Positions 7,748 through 18,392 of a stretch of 64,000 bases of DNA are shown here, piece after piece. The notes beneath the pieces were generated by a model. The model made no database searches. It saw only the letters and a program-made list of their open reading frames with translations, and had not been told where the DNA came from. Position 1 is the stretch's first letter, and each line of letters begins with the position of its first letter. This DNA comes from Weissella cibaria KACC 11862 (GTDB lineage: Bacteria > Bacillota > Bacilli > Lactobacillales > Lactobacillaceae), in NCBI RefSeq assembly GCF_000193635.1, contig NZ_AEKT01000028.1:1-64000 (forward strand). Reading direction: 5' to 3'. The translations under genes and the position numbers were made by a program.

Positions 7748-8431
7748 ATGAAAGCAGCGGTCATTCAATTTCCGGGATCAAATTGTGATTTTGATATGTA
7801 TTATGCGTTACAGGACTTTGGGGCGGATGTCCAGTTTGTGACTGAAAAGTCGACTGACCTGTCGGCGTACGATGCCGTGTTCTTACCAGGTGGCTTTTCG
7901 TATGGGGATTACTTACGAACAGGAGCCGTGGCGCGTTTCGCACCCGTAATGACAGCCGTGCAAAAAATGGCTGCAACCGGGAAACTGGTGGTGGGGGTGT
8001 GCAATGGTTTTCAGATTTTAACGGAGGCCGGGATGCTACCTGGGCAATTGATGATGAATCAGACACCCGGGTTCATCTGTGATGAGGTTAAGCTAACGAT
8101 TACTAATCGACAAACAGCCTTCACAAATCAATATATTGATGCAACGACAACGATTAAATTACCAATTGCGCACGGCGAGGGCCGGTATGTTGCTGATGAT
8201 GCAACGGTGCGAATGTTGCATGAAAATGGGCAGGTTGTCTTAACGTATGCGACTGATGTTAATGGTTCCGTTGATCAGATTGCCGGGATTACGAACCGCA
8301 GTGGGAATGTGATTGGCCTGATGCCACATCCAGAACGCGCGGTTGAGACGTTACTTGGTAATACGGATGGACGACCATTTTTTGAAAGTTTACTAGCAAC
8401 CATTATCACGAAGGAGACTGTAGAAGCATGA
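7748..8431 (+). CDS. purQ: Phosphoribosylformylglycinamidine synthase, glutaminase subunit
   Basis: Class I glutamine amidotransferase of 227 residues that feeds ammonia to PurL. Nucleophile C85 lies in VGVCNGFQIL; the His/Glu pair is in MPHPERAVE near residue 195; LPGGFSYGDYLR near residue 46 is the family signature. Its stop codon overlaps the purL start by four bases (ATGA). Confidence 0.96.
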   Translation: MKAAVIQFPGSNCDFDMYYALQDFGADVQFVTEKSTDLSAYDAVFLPGGFSYGDYLRTGAVARFAPVMTAVQKMAATGKLVVGVCNGFQILTEAGMLPGQLMMNQTPGFICDEVKLTITNRQTAFTNQYIDATTTIKLPIAHGEGRYVADDATVRMLHENGQVVLTYATDVNGSVDQIAGITNRSGNVIGLMPHPERAVETLLGNTDGRPFFESLLATIITKETVEA

Positions 8432-10650
8432 CAGCATTGTTGGCAACGACGCATGAACCTACACCGGCAGAAATTGCCGCCACGAAACCATATCAGGCGT
8501 GGGGATTAACGGACGAGGAATACATGTTAATTAAGCAAACGTTGGGGCGCTTGCCTAATTACACGGAAACGGGGTTGTTTGCAGCCATGTGGTCAGAACA
8601 CGTTTCCTATAAGAAATCTAAGCCGGTGCTCCGGACGTTTTGGTCAACCAATGAGCGTGTCTTACAAGGACCGGGTGAGGGGGCTGGCATTTTGGATATC
8701 GGCGATGGTCAAGCCGTTGTATTTAAAGCTGAATCACACAACCACCCGTCAGCGGTTGAACCGTATGAGGGTGCTGCGACAGGTGTCGGTGGGATCTTAC
8801 GGGACATTTTTTCGATGGGCGCGCAACCAATCGCGGTGCTTGATAGTTTACGTTTCGGCGAGTTAACAGATGCACGGACCCAACATCTGTTAAACGGGGT
8901 GATTGACGGAATTGCCGGCTATGGCAATGCGATTGGCATTCCGACGGTTGGTGGCGAAATTGGTTTTGACCCGGTTTATCAAGGTAATCCGCTTGTCAAC
9001 GTGATGGCCGTTGGCGTACTGGATCAAGAACGAATGCAGGTTGGACGTGCCGATGGTAGTGGTAATACGGTTCTGTATGTTGGGGCAAAAACTGGTCGTG
9101 ACGGCATTCATGGTGCTACTTTTGCGTCCGCAGAATTTTCATCAGATGCCGAACAAGACCGTTCAGCTGTGCAAGTGGGGGACCCTTTTTTAGAAAAACT
9201 AGTGATGGATGCAACTTTGAAAGCAATTCAGCAATTTGGTGAGGCTATTGTTGGGGTGCAGGACATGGGAGCAGCTGGTTTGGTATCCTCGTCAGCCGAA
9301 ATGGCTGGCAAAGCGGGAATGGGCATTCACTTGCAATTAGACAATGTACCACAACGTGAGACGGGGATGACGCCTTATGAACTCATGTTATCTGAGTCGC
9401 AAGAACGCATGTTATTAGTTGTGACAAAAGGGCATGAAGCCGCCGTACAGGCCGTCTTTCAGGAAGCTAATTTAGAGGCAGTTGTGATTGGTGAAGTTAC
9501 AGCAACGGGGCGCTATGAATTAACCTGGCATGGCGAGACCGTGGCTGATTTACCCGTCAATTTTTTGACGCAGTCCCCTAAACAAACCATGGAACAGGTG
9601 AAACCAGCACGTCTGCAAGACCCAGCACCAGATTTTACACCGCATGTGGCTGATTTGACGACGGTTTGGCAGGACATATTGGCACAGCCAACAGTTGCTT
9701 CGAAAGCGAGTTTGTTTAGACATTTCGATAGTATGGTCCGAACTAATACAGTGATTAAGCCGGGTGGCGATGCGGCTGTTGTTCGTTTACGTGGCACCAA
9801 AAAGGCATTGGCCATGACAACTGATGTGAACGCGCGATTTACCTACCTCGATCCTTATATTGGTGGGCAACGCGCAGTCGCTGAGGCAGCTGGCAATATT
9901 ATTGCCACTGGCGCGTTGCCAATTGGTATTACAGATTGCTTGAACTTCGGTAATCCGGATGATCCAGCAATTTATTACGAATTGGCACAATCAGTCGCCG
10001 GCATTAACGAGATGGCCCGACAGATTAATACGCCAATTATTTCCGGTAATGTGTCGTTGTATAACGAGACCGACGGTGCTGCTATCTATCCGACCCCAAT
10101 GATTGGCATGGTTGGGTTACACACTGATACTGCTGATATCACAACGATTTCATTTAAACAGCCGGATGATGTCATCTATTTGCTGGGTGATACCACGGCT
10201 GACTTTAATGGTTCTGAGTTGCAACAACTACAGACCGGGGCCATTGCGGGCCGGTTGCCCGGTTTAAATCGTGATAAATTGTCAGCTACCCAGCAAAGTG
10301 TGTTAGCAGGGATTCAGCAGGGACTGATTGCCAGTGCCCACGACCTGGCAGAAGGCGGTTTGGCGGTGTCCTTGGCAGAAAGTACCTTTGGCACACCATT
10401 TGGTTTTGATGTAACGGTACCTTGGACGGATAGCTGGTTATTTAGTGAGACGCCAGGCCGCTTTTTGGTAACGGTGCCAGCAAACGCTGTGGACGCCTTT
10501 GAAACACGACTGGATACAACATATCTGCGACTGGGTACGGTAACACATGATGATCGGTTGGTCGTCACAACAGCTGATGGGACTGTCAACTTAGATAAGG
10601 CACGCCTGCAAGAAGCGTATGAAGGAGCAATCACATGGCAACGCAGTTAA
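8428..10650 (+). CDS. purL: Phosphoribosylformylglycinamidine synthase subunit PurL
   Basis: Small-type PurL (740 residues), converts FGAR to FGAM with ATP and ammonia from PurQ. Motifs: LPNYTETGLFAAMWSEHVSYK near residue 41, ESHNHPSAVEPYEGAATG near residue 101, DMGAAGL, and in the second half TDCLNFGNP and SGNVSLYNET. Length and domain order are as in Bacillus PurL rather than the 1,300-residue proteobacterial form. It overlaps purF by 16 bases. Confidence 0.96.
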   Translation: MTALLATTHEPTPAEIAATKPYQAWGLTDEEYMLIKQTLGRLPNYTETGLFAAMWSEHVSYKKSKPVLRTFWSTNERVLQGPGEGAGILDIGDGQAVVFKAESHNHPSAVEPYEGAATGVGGILRDIFSMGAQPIAVLDSLRFGELTDARTQHLLNGVIDGIAGYGNAIGIPTVGGEIGFDPVYQGNPLVNVMAVGVLDQERMQVGRADGSGNTVLYVGAKTGRDGIHGATFASAEFSSDAEQDRSAVQVGDPFLEKLVMDATLKAIQQFGEAIVGVQDMGAAGLVSSSAEMAGKAGMGIHLQLDNVPQRETGMTPYELMLSESQERMLLVVTKGHEAAVQAVFQEANLEAVVIGEVTATGRYELTWHGETVADLPVNFLTQSPKQTMEQVKPARLQDPAPDFTPHVADLTTVWQDILAQPTVASKASLFRHFDSMVRTNTVIKPGGDAAVVRLRGTKKALAMTTDVNARFTYLDPYIGGQRAVAEAAGNIIATGALPIGITDCLNFGNPDDPAIYYELAQSVAGINEMARQINTPIISGNVSLYNETDGAAIYPTPMIGMVGLHTDTADITTISFKQPDDVIYLLGDTTADFNGSELQQLQTGAIAGRLPGLNRDKLSATQQSVLAGIQQGLIASAHDLAEGGLAVSLAESTFGTPFGFDVTVPWTDSWLFSETPGRFLVTVPANAVDAFETRLDTTYLRLGTVTHDDRLVVTTADGTVNLDKARLQEAYEGAITWQRS

Positions 10651-12170
10651 TTGAACAAACTCGGTCATTAAATGAGGAATGCGGTATTTTTGGGGTCTGG
10701 GGCCACCAAACAGCGGCTAATTTGACTTACTATGGCTTACACGCTTTACAGCACCGGGGCCAAGAAGGTGCCGGAATTGTCGCCAATCAGCAAGGCCATT
10801 TATGGCAAGAACGTGGTTTGGGTTTGCTACATGATGTTTTTCGTGACCCAGCGCGTTTAGCGCATTTGCAGGGACAAGCAGCGATTGGTCACGTTCGATA
10901 TGCGACGGCGGGTTCAGCAGGCATTGAAAATATCCAACCGCTGATGGTGAACTTTTCCGATATGCAATTATCCTTAGCGCACAACGGAAACATCACGAAT
11001 GCACAATCTTTGCGGCAAAGTCTTGAGATGCAAGGGGCGATTTTTCAATCATCGTCAGATACAGAAGTGTTACTGCATTTAATTCGGCGTTCAACGGCGA
11101 CGACGTTTTATGACCGCTTAAAAGATGCTTTGCAGCAAGTGCGGGGCGGTTTCGCATTTTTGCTCCTGACGCCAACAGCAATGTATGCAGCTCTTGATCC
11201 ACACGGTTTTCGTCCCTTTGTGGTAGGCCAGTTACCTGATGGTCAGTATGTGGTGACTAGTGAGACGGCCGCGTTGCATGCGGTTGGGGCAACGTTTATT
11301 CGGGATGTCCAACCGGGGGAGTTATTAACGATTGACCAGGCCGGCTTACGGATTGATCACTACACGAGCAAAACTGATTTACATATCGACGCGATGGAGT
11401 ATATCTACTTTGCACGACCTGACTCTGACATTTATGGTGTTAACGTGCATACTGCTCGTAAACGGATGGGCCGGCAATTAGCACTTGAACAACCGGCAAC
11501 GGGCGACTTGGTGGTTGGTGTGCCTAATTCTTCATTATCGGCTGCCATGGGATATGCCGAGGCAACGGGCTTACCTAATGAAATGGGGCTGGTTAAAAAT
11601 CAATATATTGCACGGACGTTTATTGAGCCAACACAGGAGCGACGTGAGCGGGCGGTGCGTATGAAGCTAAGCGCAGTACCGTCGGTGGTTGCCGGTAAAC
11701 GCGTTGTGCTAGTGGATGATTCAATCGTGCGTGGCACAACATCAAGTTACATTGTCAAAATGTTGCGCGAAGCCGGTGCGAAGGAAGTTCACGTGCGAAT
11801 TGCGTCACCAGCTTTCAAGTATCCGTCATTTTATGGCGTTGATATGCAAACAACGGCGGAACTTTTAGCGGCGAACCATACATTGGCTGAAATGACGGCC
11901 ATGTTAGGGGCTGATTCGTTAGCCTTTCTATCCGTCCCTGGTTTGGTACAGGCGATTGACTTGCCATACACGGGCAATGGGACTGGCTTAACGACGGCTT
12001 ACTTTGATGGACATTACCCATCACCAATTTACGATTATGAAAAAACGCTGACGGCGGCGATAACCGCGGGTGAGGTCGATTTTAAGACCGAACCAACGAC
12101 AACTTATCATCCGAGTCAAGTGTCATCAATTAGTGATCAACAACCAGCTACCGATCAAACGGTGAGCTAA
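10635..12170 (+). CDS. purF: Amidophosphoribosyltransferase without Fe-S ligands
   Basis: Commits PRPP and glutamine to purine synthesis. Residues 1-15 look like the Bacillus-type propeptide before nucleophile C16 in ECGIFG. The phosphoribosyltransferase motif VVLVDDSIVRGTTS is near residue 359. The family members with a propeptide normally bind a 4Fe-4S cluster through four cysteines, yet C16 is the only cysteine in the whole protein: the expected ligand positions read DAMEYIYF, YPSFYGVD and TGNGTGLTTAYF. The enzyme should therefore be cluster-free. The 511-residue length includes a C-terminal extension rich in Ser, Thr and Gln. Ribosome site GAAGGAG lies inside purL. Confidence 0.95.
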   Translation: MATQLIEQTRSLNEECGIFGVWGHQTAANLTYYGLHALQHRGQEGAGIVANQQGHLWQERGLGLLHDVFRDPARLAHLQGQAAIGHVRYATAGSAGIENIQPLMVNFSDMQLSLAHNGNITNAQSLRQSLEMQGAIFQSSSDTEVLLHLIRRSTATTFYDRLKDALQQVRGGFAFLLLTPTAMYAALDPHGFRPFVVGQLPDGQYVVTSETAALHAVGATFIRDVQPGELLTIDQAGLRIDHYTSKTDLHIDAMEYIYFARPDSDIYGVNVHTARKRMGRQLALEQPATGDLVVGVPNSSLSAAMGYAEATGLPNEMGLVKNQYIARTFIEPTQERRERAVRMKLSAVPSVVAGKRVVLVDDSIVRGTTSSYIVKMLREAGAKEVHVRIASPAFKYPSFYGVDMQTTAELLAANHTLAEMTAMLGADSLAFLSVPGLVQAIDLPYTGNGTGLTTAYFDGHYPSPIYDYEKTLTAAITAGEVDFKTEPTTTYHPSQVSSISDQQPATDQTVS

Positions 12171-12181
12171 AAGGGGGAGAA

Positions 12182-13222
12182 ATGACAGAAGCAAATGCGT
12201 ACGCGGGGGCTGGTGTAGATATCCTAGCCGGTGAAACGGCAGTTGACATGATGCAAGCCGATGTGGCAGCTACCTATACACCAGGCGTTCTTGCTGGGGT
12301 TGGCGGTTTTGGTGCAGCGTTTGCATTAGGCACGCAATACCGAGAGCCGGTCTTGATTTCAGGCACTGACGGTGTGGGCACAAAACTATTATTGGCCATC
12401 ATGGCCGGACGACACGAATCAATTGGCCAGGACTTAGTTGCTATGGTGATGAATGACATCGTGGCGCAAGGGGCGAAACCATTATTTTTACTTGATTATT
12501 TAGCAATTGCCAAAATGGTGCCCGAACAGGTAGCAACGATTGTTCGCGGGATTGCGCAAGCGACCCAAGCGACGGGGGCAGCCTTAATTGGTGGTGAATC
12601 CGCTGAATTGCCAGGCATGTATGCGCCAGACCATTATGACCTCGCTGCATTTGGTGTTGGTGTTGTTGAGCGGGATGAGATGCTGACAGTTGATCGTGTG
12701 GCGACTGGCGATGTGTTGATTGGGTTAGCGTCTAGTGGTATCCATTCCAATGGGTATTCACTGGTGCGTACGGTGTTGGGATTAGAGCAGGAGGCTGATT
12801 TTACAGCGTTACCAACAACGCTACAGGAAACCCTGTTAACACCGACCACCTTGTATGCTCAGGCGGTTTTACCGTTACTAGCAGAACAGTTAGTCGTGAG
12901 CATGGCCCACATTACCGGTGGTGGTATCGTGGGTAACTTGCCCCGTGCCCTACCCGCGGATGCCTCGGTCACTTTAGAGTGGGGCAGTTGGCCAATTTTA
13001 CCGATTTTTATGGAATTGCAACGCCTCGGTCAGCTGTCGTTGGCAGACATGCTGGCAACGTTTAATTTGGGGTTGGGGATGATTCTGGTTGTGAAGCCAC
13101 CCCATGTTGCGCGTGTGTTGGCCATGCTAGCGGATGAAGGTCAAGCCGCGTATCAAGTCGGCACGGTGACGCCTGCCATGTCAGCACAACTCAATTGGCG
13201 AGGTAAGCAACCATGGTCATAA
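12182..13222 (+). CDS. purM: Phosphoribosylformylglycinamidine cyclo-ligase
   Basis: AIR synthetase, 346 residues, closes FGAM to AIR with ATP. Motifs: YAGAGVDILAGE at the N-terminus, GTDGVGTKLL near residue 60, MVMNDIVAQGAKPLFLLDY near residue 88, GGESAELPGMY near residue 138, SSGIHSNGYSL near residue 184 and HITGGG near residue 242. Ribosome site GGGGGAGA. Its end overlaps the purN start by ten bases. Confidence 0.96.
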   Translation: MTEANAYAGAGVDILAGETAVDMMQADVAATYTPGVLAGVGGFGAAFALGTQYREPVLISGTDGVGTKLLLAIMAGRHESIGQDLVAMVMNDIVAQGAKPLFLLDYLAIAKMVPEQVATIVRGIAQATQATGAALIGGESAELPGMYAPDHYDLAAFGVGVVERDEMLTVDRVATGDVLIGLASSGIHSNGYSLVRTVLGLEQEADFTALPTTLQETLLTPTTLYAQAVLPLLAEQLVVSMAHITGGGIVGNLPRALPADASVTLEWGSWPILPIFMELQRLGQLSLADMLATFNLGLGMILVVKPPHVARVLAMLADEGQAAYQVGTVTPAMSAQLNWRGKQPWS

Positions 13223-13806
13223 CCCGTCCAAAGTTAGCAGTGTTTGCATCAGGAACTGGCACTAATTTGGCCGCGCTTATTCAGGCGACTCAGACTGGTG
13301 AGGTGCCAGCCGAAATTGTTCGTGTGGTGGTTGATCGTCGTCATACCGGGGCCCAGCAACTTGCTGAAACGGCGGGTATTCCGGTGTTACGGATTAACTA
13401 TAAAGATTACGCGACACGCGAATTGGCAGAAGACGCCATGTTAACGGTCTTAGCAGCGGATGGTGTGGTGGGTATCTTATTAGCGGGGTATATGCGAATT
13501 TTGACCCCTAAGTTGGTAAATGCCTTTCACCAACGCATTATTAATATTCATCCAGCACTGTTGCCCAGCTTCCCTGGCAATTCTGCGATTGCGGATGCGT
13601 GGCAGGCTGGTGTTAAAGTGACCGGTGTGACCATCCATTACGTCGATGATGGCGTTGATTCGGGCGAAATTATTGCCCAAGAGGCGGTCAAACTTACTGC
13701 AACAGATGATTTGGCACAGTTAACAACTAAAATTCATGCGGTGGAGCATACATTGTATCCAGCTACGGTTGCCATGTTGATTAAAAAAGGAGTATTTGTA
13801 AAATGA
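13213..13806 (+). CDS. purN: Phosphoribosylglycinamide formyltransferase
   Basis: Formyl-THF-dependent GAR transformylase, 197 residues. Motifs: [14 protein letters not shown] at the N-terminus, LAGYMRIL near residue 89, [12 protein letters not shown] with catalytic N and H near residue 110, and [16 protein letters not shown] near residue 137 with the catalytic Asp. It needs 10-formyl-THF, which Fhs at the operon end can make. The ATG lies within purM; its stop forms ATGA with purH. Confidence 0.95.
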   Translation: MVITRPKLAVFASGTGTNLAALIQATQTGEVPAEIVRVVVDRRHTGAQQLAETAGIPVLRINYKDYATRELAEDAMLTVLAADGVVGILLAGYMRILTPKLVNAFHQRIINIHPALLPSFPGNSAIADAWQAGVKVTGVTIHYVDDGVDSGEIIAQEAVKLTATDDLAQLTTKIHAVEHTLYPATVAMLIKKGVFVK

Positions 13807-15332
13807 CGCGTGCATTACTAAGTGTTTCAGATAAAACCGGCATTGTCCCATTCGCAACGACGCTACAGACGTTGGGGTTCGAATTAGTTTCAACTGGTGG
13901 GACGTTGGCCGTGCTCGAAGCAGCCGGCTTAGCAGTTACGCCGGTTGATACGGTAACTGACTTCCCCGAAATGCTGGACGGACGAGTTAAAACTTTGCAC
14001 CCACGGATTCATGCTGGCTTGTTAGCGCGGCGTGATGACGAGGCACATATGACCACCTTAGCCACGTATGGCATCACCCCAATTGATTTGGTGGTTGTCA
14101 ACTTGTATCCGTTTAAAGCCACGATTCAAAAGCCGGGCGTCACACAATCAGACGCCATTGAAAATATTGACATTGGTGGGCCATCGATGTTGCGGTCGGC
14201 GGCTAAAAATTATGCGGGTGTGTTACCGGTGGTCGATCCTGCAGATTACCAAATTGTACTTGATCGGTTGCAGTCAGGGACAGCTGATGAAGCTGATTTT
14301 CGTCAAGCAATGGCGGCAAAAGTGTTCCGCCATACAGCCGCCTATGATGCGCTTATTGCGACATACCTAACAACCGAAGAATTTCCAACGCAGCAAACAC
14401 TGACCTATGATCGATTTGATACGCTGCGGTATGGTGAAAATGCGCATCAACAAGCCGCTGCTTACCGCGATGCATTAGGTAGCGAATATTCAGTATTAAG
14501 TGCGGACATTTTGCATGGTAAGCAGTTGTCATACAACAATATTCGCGATGCAGATGCGGCATTGCGAATTATCGCAGAGTTTGCGGCACCAACCGTGGTG
14601 ACGGTGAAGCACATGAATCCGGCTGGTATTGGTCAGGGAGCAACGATTGAGGCGGCGTGGGATGCGGCCTTTGCGGCTGATGATATCTCCATTTTCGGTG
14701 GCATTGTGGCTTTGAATCGTGAAGTTGACTTGGCGACAGCTGAAAAGATGCATCAAATTTTCTTGGAAATTATTATTGCGCCTTCCTTTACTGATGACGC
14801 GTACGCTGTTTTAGCTAAGAAAAAGAATTTACGACTGTTGACGTTGCCGTTTACGACGGAGCTGCCACAACAGCTTGAAACGACTGCGATTTTGGGCGGC
14901 ATGGTCATGCAGGAACGCGACTTAACCACCGAAACAATCGCCGATTTCACAGTTGTTAGTCAGGTCCAGCCAACTGCGGCTCAACTGGCAGCAATGGTTT
15001 TTGCACAAAAAGCCGTCAAACACGTCAAGTCGAATGCAATTGTGGTCGCACGTGATGGTCAAACGTTAGGCGTTGGTGCAGGGCAACCTAATCGCATTGA
15101 CTCAGTCAAGTTGGCGATTAACAAGGCAGAAAATAAGGCGGGGTATGACGAGGCTGTTCTGGCATCAGATGCCTTTTTCCCGATGGATGATTCAGTGAGC
15201 TACGCAGCCAGTCACGGTATTACAGCGATTGTTGAGCCGGGTGGATCAATTAAGGATCAAGCCTCGATTGATAAGGCAAACGAGCTCGGCATTGCGTTGG
15301 TATTTTCTGGCGTACGCCACTTCAAGCATTAG
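13803..15332 (+). CDS. purH: Bifunctional AICAR transformylase/IMP cyclohydrolase
   Basis: Last two steps to IMP, 509 residues. The N-terminal MGS-like cyclohydrolase domain shows [21 protein letters not shown] and [14 protein letters not shown]; the C-terminal transformylase shows [40 protein letters not shown] and the conserved KSNAIVV near residue 404. It uses 10-formyl-THF. Start ATG overlaps the purN stop. Confidence 0.96.
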   Translation: MTRALLSVSDKTGIVPFATTLQTLGFELVSTGGTLAVLEAAGLAVTPVDTVTDFPEMLDGRVKTLHPRIHAGLLARRDDEAHMTTLATYGITPIDLVVVNLYPFKATIQKPGVTQSDAIENIDIGGPSMLRSAAKNYAGVLPVVDPADYQIVLDRLQSGTADEADFRQAMAAKVFRHTAAYDALIATYLTTEEFPTQQTLTYDRFDTLRYGENAHQQAAAYRDALGSEYSVLSADILHGKQLSYNNIRDADAALRIIAEFAAPTVVTVKHMNPAGIGQGATIEAAWDAAFAADDISIFGGIVALNREVDLATAEKMHQIFLEIIIAPSFTDDAYAVLAKKKNLRLLTLPFTTELPQQLETTAILGGMVMQERDLTTETIADFTVVSQVQPTAAQLAAMVFAQKAVKHVKSNAIVVARDGQTLGVGAGQPNRIDSVKLAINKAENKAGYDEAVLASDAFFPMDDSVSYAASHGITAIVEPGGSIKDQASIDKANELGIALVFSGVRHFKH

Positions 15333-15343
15333 TGGAGGAAACT

Positions 15344-16627
15344 ATGGCAACAGTACTTGTAATTGGCGCGGGTGCACGTGAACATGCCTTGGCACAAGCG
15401 TTTGCAAACAGCGCGCAAGTGACGATGGTCTATGTGGCACCAGGCAATGTGGGCATGCAGGCTGATACGATTCAACCCGTGGGTATTCCGATGACGGATA
15501 TCGACGCATTGCGTGATTTTGCAACAATGACGGCGATTGATTTGACGTTTGTTGGCTCTGAAGAACCCTTGATTGCAGGGATTGTTGATGAATTTCAAGC
15601 GGCCGGTCTGCCGATTTTCGGGCCGACGAAGGCTGCAGCACAGCTTGAAGGGTCGAAGTCATTTGCCAAGGATCGCCTAGCAGCTGCAGGTATTCCGACG
15701 GCCACGTCGGTAACCGTGGCGTCTTGGCCGGCCGCAGAACGTGCCATTGTGACCAGTGAAGAACCGGTGGTGGTGAAACAGGATGGCTTGGCGGCTGGTA
15801 AAGGTGTGACGATTTATGCTACCCGCCAAGAAGCTTTAACAGCTGTGAATGACCTCTATCAGGTTGATAATCAGACAAAGTTGGTTATTGAGGCCTATTT
15901 GCGTGGGGTTGAGTTTTCAATTTTTAGTCTAGTGGGACCAAACGGCATTGTTCACACGCCGGTTGCCCAAGATCATAAACGATTATTAGATGGTGACTTG
16001 GGGCCCAATACCGGGGGAATGGGTGCCTATAGTCCGGTTCGCTGGCTAGCAGATGAGGTTGTGGTGGATGCTATCGACCAGTTGGTTGGACCGTTACTGA
16101 CTGAAATGGTAGCCAATCATACACCGTTTACCGGGGTGCTATATACCGGTGTGATGCTAACGGCGCAAGGCCCAAAAGTGATTGAGTACAATGTGCGTTT
16201 TGGTGACCCGGAAACGCAAGTGGTCCTACCACAGTTGGAGAGTGATTTTTATGAGCTAGTACTCGCGTTGGTGCGTGGTCAGCAGCCGGTTGCGCAGTGG
16301 CAAACAGAGGACGTCTATCTTGGCGTGGTTTTGGCGGCACCTGGCTACCCAGTTGCACCGGTACAAGGAATGATGGTGCCTACAATTTCAATGCCTAAAA
16401 TAAGGTCATTTTATGCCGGGGTTGGACAAAATGATGATAAACTTATAACAAGTGGTGGCCGAGTAGCAACGATTGTGGCGACGGCAACGAGCGCGACCAA
16501 GGCCCAAGCACAAGTCTACTCGGTCTTAGATGCTTTGCCAGTCAAGCTACACTATCGTCATGATATTGGTTATCAAGCAGTTGAAAAAGAAAATAAGGTG
16601 GTGTCTGGGGATGCAAACAGATATTGA
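15344..16627 (+). CDS. purD: Phosphoribosylamine-glycine ligase
   Basis: GAR synthetase, ATP-grasp family, 427 residues. Motifs: [15 protein letters not shown] at the N-terminus, [16 protein letters not shown] near residue 96, [12 protein letters not shown] near residue 144, [13 protein letters not shown] near residue 222 and [12 protein letters not shown] near residue 283. I chose ATG at 15344 after TGGAGGAAACT; an in-frame GTG at 15332 lies inside that ribosome site. The last 17 bases overlap fhs. Confidence 0.95.
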   Translation: MATVLVIGAGAREHALAQAFANSAQVTMVYVAPGNVGMQADTIQPVGIPMTDIDALRDFATMTAIDLTFVGSEEPLIAGIVDEFQAAGLPIFGPTKAAAQLEGSKSFAKDRLAAAGIPTATSVTVASWPAAERAIVTSEEPVVVKQDGLAAGKGVTIYATRQEALTAVNDLYQVDNQTKLVIEAYLRGVEFSIFSLVGPNGIVHTPVAQDHKRLLDGDLGPNTGGMGAYSPVRWLADEVVVDAIDQLVGPLLTEMVANHTPFTGVLYTGVMLTAQGPKVIEYNVRFGDPETQVVLPQLESDFYELVLALVRGQQPVAQWQTEDVYLGVVLAAPGYPVAPVQGMMVPTISMPKIRSFYAGVGQNDDKLITSGGRVATIVATATSATKAQAQVYSVLDALPVKLHYRHDIGYQAVEKENKVVSGDANRY

Positions 16628-18272
16628 AATTGCACAAGCCGCAGAAGTGTGGCCCATTGAAAAAATTGCTGAAAAGGCCGGTCTAACGCCAGCAGAATGG
16701 GAACCGTATGGGCGTGATAAGGCCAAGATTTCGGTTGATGAAACGGCGCACAAGGCTGAACTGGGTAAGTTGGTTTTGGTGACGTCAATTAATCCAACCC
16801 CAGCTGGTGAAGGCAAGTCAACGGTGACAGTCGGGTTAGCTGATGCCTTAAACGAAATTGGTCAGCAGACAATGGTCGCCCTGCGTGAGCCTTCTTTGGG
16901 ACCTGTGATGGGACTCAAAGGTGGTGCAACTGGTGGCGGCTATGCCCAAGTTGTGCCCATGGCTGATATTAACTTGCACTTTACGGGTGATTTTCATGCC
17001 TTGACGAGTGCCCACAATACGCTGGCAGCCGTGATCGATAATAGTATTTATCAGGGAAATCCGTTGCACATTGACCCACGCCGGTTACTTTGGAAGCGTG
17101 CTTTGGATGTTAATGATCGTGCTTTGCGTCACGTGACAATTGGCTTGGGTGGCCCAACTTCAGGGGTACCGCGTGAAGATGGCTTTGATATCACGGTGGC
17201 GTCTGAATTGATGGCAATTTTGACGTTGTCGCACGACCTGATGGACATGAAAGCACGTATTGAACGCATCGTCATTGGGTATACGTATGAGAAGGAACCG
17301 GTAACGGTTAAGGATTTGGGCGTGGCTGGCGCTTTGACAACCTTATTGAAGGATGCCATTAAGCCTAATTTGGTCCAGACGTTGGCTCACACGCCAGCTT
17401 TAATTCATGGTGGGCCATTTGCCAACATTGCCCAAGGTACCAACTCAATTCGTGCAACTAAGACGGCGCTACAATTAGCAGACTTTGTTGTGACTGAAGC
17501 TGGATTTGGGGCTGATTTGGGTGGTGAAAAGTTCTTAGACTTTAAGACACCATTGCTTGGCAAGCATCCCGATGTCATTGTGGTTGTGGCGACAGTTCGT
17601 GCCCTTAAGATGCACGGTGGGTTGCCTAAGACGGCTTTGACGGAACCAGATCAACAAGCGTTAGCTGCAGGTTTAGAGAACCTTGGGCAACACCTGCAAA
17701 GTATGACCCGCTATGGAGTCCCTGTTATTGTGGCTGTTAATCGCTTTGTGACCGACACACCAGAAGAAATTGCGATGGTTGAATCTTATGCACGCGACTT
17801 TGGTGTGCAGGCCTATGTTGCTGACGTTTGGGCTAAGGGTGGTGCCGGCGCTACCGAGTTAGCTGGTGCGGTCGCTGAAGCAGCGCAAGTTGCAAGTGAC
17901 TTTAAGCCATTGTACGAAGCTGATGACGATGCCGTTGTAAAAATCGAAAAAATCGTGCAAACCATTTATGGTGGTGCGGGTGTTGAACTGTCGGATAAGG
18001 CAGCTAAGCAATTGCGCGAATTTGCTAAACGCGGTTGGGACAAGCTACCAGTCATTATGGCTAAGACGCAATATTCATTGTCTGATGATGCTAAAAAATT
18101 GGGTGCGCCAAAGGACTTTAAAATTCATGTTCGTGAATTCATTCCGAAGTTGGGTGCAGGCTTCTTAGTGGTGATGACCGGTACGGTGCTAACCATGCCT
18201 GGTTTGCCAAGTCATCCGGCTGCCTATGATATTGATATCGATGAAAACGGCCGGATTACCGGACTGTTCTAG
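16611..18272 (+). CDS. fhs: Formate-tetrahydrofolate ligase
   Basis: Makes 10-formyl-THF from formate, THF and ATP, 553 residues. The P-loop TPAGEGKST is near residue 65; [20 protein letters not shown] near residue 92 and the KMHGG and [10 protein letters not shown] motifs follow. I chose ATG at 16611 because homology begins there; a longer frame from 16530 runs inside purD. As last gene of the purine operon it supplies the cofactor for PurN and PurH, and can recycle formate released by RibB and by pyruvate formate-lyase if present. A terminator follows directly. Confidence 0.95.
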   Translation: MQTDIEIAQAAEVWPIEKIAEKAGLTPAEWEPYGRDKAKISVDETAHKAELGKLVLVTSINPTPAGEGKSTVTVGLADALNEIGQQTMVALREPSLGPVMGLKGGATGGGYAQVVPMADINLHFTGDFHALTSAHNTLAAVIDNSIYQGNPLHIDPRRLLWKRALDVNDRALRHVTIGLGGPTSGVPREDGFDITVASELMAILTLSHDLMDMKARIERIVIGYTYEKEPVTVKDLGVAGALTTLLKDAIKPNLVQTLAHTPALIHGGPFANIAQGTNSIRATKTALQLADFVVTEAGFGADLGGEKFLDFKTPLLGKHPDVIVVVATVRALKMHGGLPKTALTEPDQQALAAGLENLGQHLQSMTRYGVPVIVAVNRFVTDTPEEIAMVESYARDFGVQAYVADVWAKGGAGATELAGAVAEAAQVASDFKPLYEADDDAVVKIEKIVQTIYGGAGVELSDKAAKQLREFAKRGWDKLPVIMAKTQYSLSDDAKKLGAPKDFKIHVREFIPKLGAGFLVVMTGTVLTMPGLPSHPAAYDIDIDENGRITGLF

Positions 18273-18281
18273 CAGTGGGAT

Positions 18282-18311
18282 AAAAACTCAGTCTTCGGGC
18301 TGAGTTTTTTT
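18282..18311 (+). terminator. Intrinsic terminator of the purine operon
   Basis: AAAAACTCAGTC-TTCG-GGCTGAGTTTTTTT: a short stem capped by a TTCG loop with a T-run, ten bases after the fhs stop. Confidence 0.9.
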
Positions 18312-18322
18312 GTTTATGCATA

Positions 18323-18360
18323 TTGAGTAGGTAAATTTATTCACTTATACTTGATAAGTG
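18323..18360 (+). promoter_or_regulatory. Promoter with overlapping palindromic operator
   Basis: TTGAGT (18323-18328), 17 bases, then TATACT (18346-18351). A perfect inverted repeat CACTTAT-5 nt-ATAAGTG spans 18342-18360 and covers the -10 box. This is a typical repressor operator layout. It drives the four-gene membrane locus that follows; the regulator is not identifiable here. Confidence 0.65.
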
Positions 18361-18392
18361 AGTTTTTAAGAGAAACTAATTGAGGAGGAGAG

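Noticed and set aside
16530-16610. N-terminal extension of Fhs
   Set aside because: Lies within purD; family homology starts at the ATG at 16611.
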